The notes beneath the pieces are model-generated. The model had not been told where the DNA came from and did not search any database. It saw only the letters and a list, made by a program, of their open reading frames with translations. Shown here piece by piece: positions 5,411-6,480 of a stretch of DNA of 6,480 nt. Source of the stretch: Burkholderiales bacterium (lineage in GTDB: Bacteria; Pseudomonadota; Gammaproteobacteria; Burkholderiales; Usitatibacteraceae). Position 1 is the stretch's first letter, and each line of letters begins with the position of its first letter. The stretch spans positions 1-6,480 of the forward strand of contig JACMOJ010000052.1 in assembly GCA_014378085.1 (NCBI GenBank). The letters are read 5' to 3'. A program made the position numbers and the translations under genes.

Positions 5411-6480
5411 GACGACTCCGAATGGGTTGAGACAAAGATGATCGCAAGCAATACCAGCGCGGCCAGCGGCCACGCTTCATTGATCCACCTCGTAAGGCTG
5501 GCAAAATTTGCAAGCTGCCCGTAGGGCCAGCTAAAGAGTCGTAACGCCTGATCTAGCGCCGCGTACACGCTTGCGAGTTTTGCCATCACGCCGCCCGCAA
5601 ATACAAACATCGCGGCCCAAAACGCCCGCCATCGATAGTTAAATTTTGTGAAGACTAAGTGGATCAGTAGTCCTGATGTTACCCCGATGACCGTCGCTGG
5701 GGCGAGTGATGAGACCAAATGCGGCGTCTTGAGAAGCAATGAGGCCATTGTAAGTTTGGCGATAAATCCAATCGCTAAGATCACCATCACCCGCAGTAGC
5801 GACGCTCGCTTGGGATGCGTCAATACCGAAACAAACATCGCAAAGGCGGTGACGTTAAGCGCGATTCCCACCACCTGAGGAAACAAAATCAGCGGATCGT
5901 AGGATGCTGCCGTGTCGCCCATGGGCACCGCGCCAATAGCAGTCTGGGCGGCGAGCATTCCCGCTTCAAAATATGGAATTGCCGGGTTGAGCTGTGCAAA
6001 TAGCCACAGCATCAAGAGCAAAATTCCCCAGTCCGTCAGCGGCGCAGCCGAAAAATGTTCGCGGCGAAGTGTCAACATCTTTTGGATCAATTTTCGGCCG
6101 AGTGGTGCCAACAAACTGACGGCACCCACCGCGGCACCCGAGGTATTCGCCAACACGTCAAGCGGCGAGGAAACGCGACCCGGCAGGAACGCCTGTAGCA
6201 ACTCAAGAACAAATGAGAGGGTCAATCCCGCAGCGGCGGCAACGCCGATGATTCGCCACCATTGTTGATCGATTTGTGTGATGGGCTTCAACCGATGTTG
6301 CGCTTGGGCCGCCAGCAGTGCGCCTAACGGCGCGTAGGCCGCGACATTGATGGCTACGTCAAAGTAGGTGATGTAGCGCGGCCAATCAAACAAGGTAATG
6401 CCACGCGGCGGTTGCCAGCCGACGAATGGCGCTAGGCTCGCGTAGATCAGTATCAGCACGAAAGCCGCAATCGCCCAGCG
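5407..6480 (-). CDS. VanZ-family multi-spanning membrane protein, N-terminus cut by window edge
   Basis: 357 residues are visible and the frame is open to the right edge. A GTG at 6459 could be read as a start, but the first transmembrane segment (IAAFVLILIYASLAPFVGW) already begins before it, so the real start is probably a few codons beyond the window. The first ~120 residues are the VanZ domain, with family positions D41, N45, E93, Q96, R102 (LPGRVSSPLDVLANTSGA), D108 and N112. A second membrane-rich half of about 200 residues follows, with several hydrophobic segments (for example at about 145, 200, 230, 260, 290 and 335) and no domain I can name. VanZ of vancomycin clusters gives teicoplanin resistance, but most chromosomal homologues have no known role and I do not infer resistance. 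Its TGA overlaps the ferredoxin ATG by four bases. Confidence 0.88.
   Translation of the reverse strand, partial: RWAIAAFVLILIYASLAPFVGWQPPRGITLFDWPRYITYFDVAINVAAYAPLGALLAAQAQHRLKPITQIDQQWWRIIGVAAAAGLTLSFVLELLQAFLPGRVSSPLDVLANTSGAAVGAVSLLAPLGRKLIQKMLTLRREHFSAAPLTDWGILLLMLWLFAQLNPAIPYFEAGMLAAQTAIGAVPMGDTAASYDPLILFPQVVGIALNVTAFAMFVSVLTHPKRASLLRVMVILAIGFIAKLTMASLLLKTPHLVSSLAPATVIGVTSGLLIHLVFTKFNYRWRAFWAAMFVFAGGVMAKLASVYAALDQALRLFSWPYGQLANFASLTRWINEAWPLAALVLLAIIFVSTHSESS

Noticed and set aside
5411..5473. 21-residue N-terminal extension of the ferredoxin
   Set aside because: It lies inside the VanZ coding sequence, whereas ATG 5410 has a good GGAG and the classic ATGA overlap.
5407..6480. Glycopeptide resistance gene
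   Set aside because: The VanZ domain name comes from a resistance cluster, but no vanA-type ligase, VanX or VanRS genes are present, and chromosomal VanZ-domain proteins are widespread with no resistance role shown.

Overview
The window looks like ordinary chromosomal DNA of a proteobacterium. A betaproteobacterium is my best guess, held loosely. It rests on moderate GC content, a tRNA with an encoded CCA end, a dimeric 'eukaryote-like' NADP isocitrate dehydrogenase, and a VanZ / thioredoxin-like ferredoxin / alpha-beta hydrolase gene string that I associate with that class. No phage, transposase, CRISPR or toxin genes are visible.

Left part (1-1572). A minus-strand Ada-type DNA alkylation repair protein and regulator runs off the left edge, so its catalytic C-terminus is missing. 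It points away from a plus-strand tRNA-Phe(GAA) with a clear sigma70 promoter and an intrinsic terminator. That terminator is the core of a much longer imperfect inverted repeat, in which the 3' end of the tRNA is mirrored on the other side. A hairpin-rich, apparently non-coding stretch follows, up to the icd promoter.

Middle (1573-3622). Two plus-strand genes each have their own intrinsic terminator: icd (TCA cycle) and an exported thioredoxin-fold / peroxiredoxin-like protein. The second terminator is symmetrical and serves the convergent junction with the next gene.

Right part (3626-6480). All genes are on the minus strand. Reading 5' to 3', a VanZ-family membrane protein (N-terminus cut by the window edge) overlaps a small 2Fe-2S thioredoxin-like ferredoxin by ATGA. 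Seven bases later comes a small serine alpha/beta hydrolase. These three are almost certainly one translationally coupled operon of unknown joint function. After a 170-base gap comes a CRP-family regulator with a CRP-like DNA-recognition helix. The gap holds three back-to-back inverted repeats and an 8-bp tandem repeat, and the regulator's start has no visible Shine-Dalgarno sequence.

I do not see a convincing new multi-gene system. The most unusual items are the mirrored tRNA 3' end (1134-1224), the leader of the CRP-like gene (4274-4443), and the uncharacterised but tightly coupled VanZ-ferredoxin-hydrolase operon.
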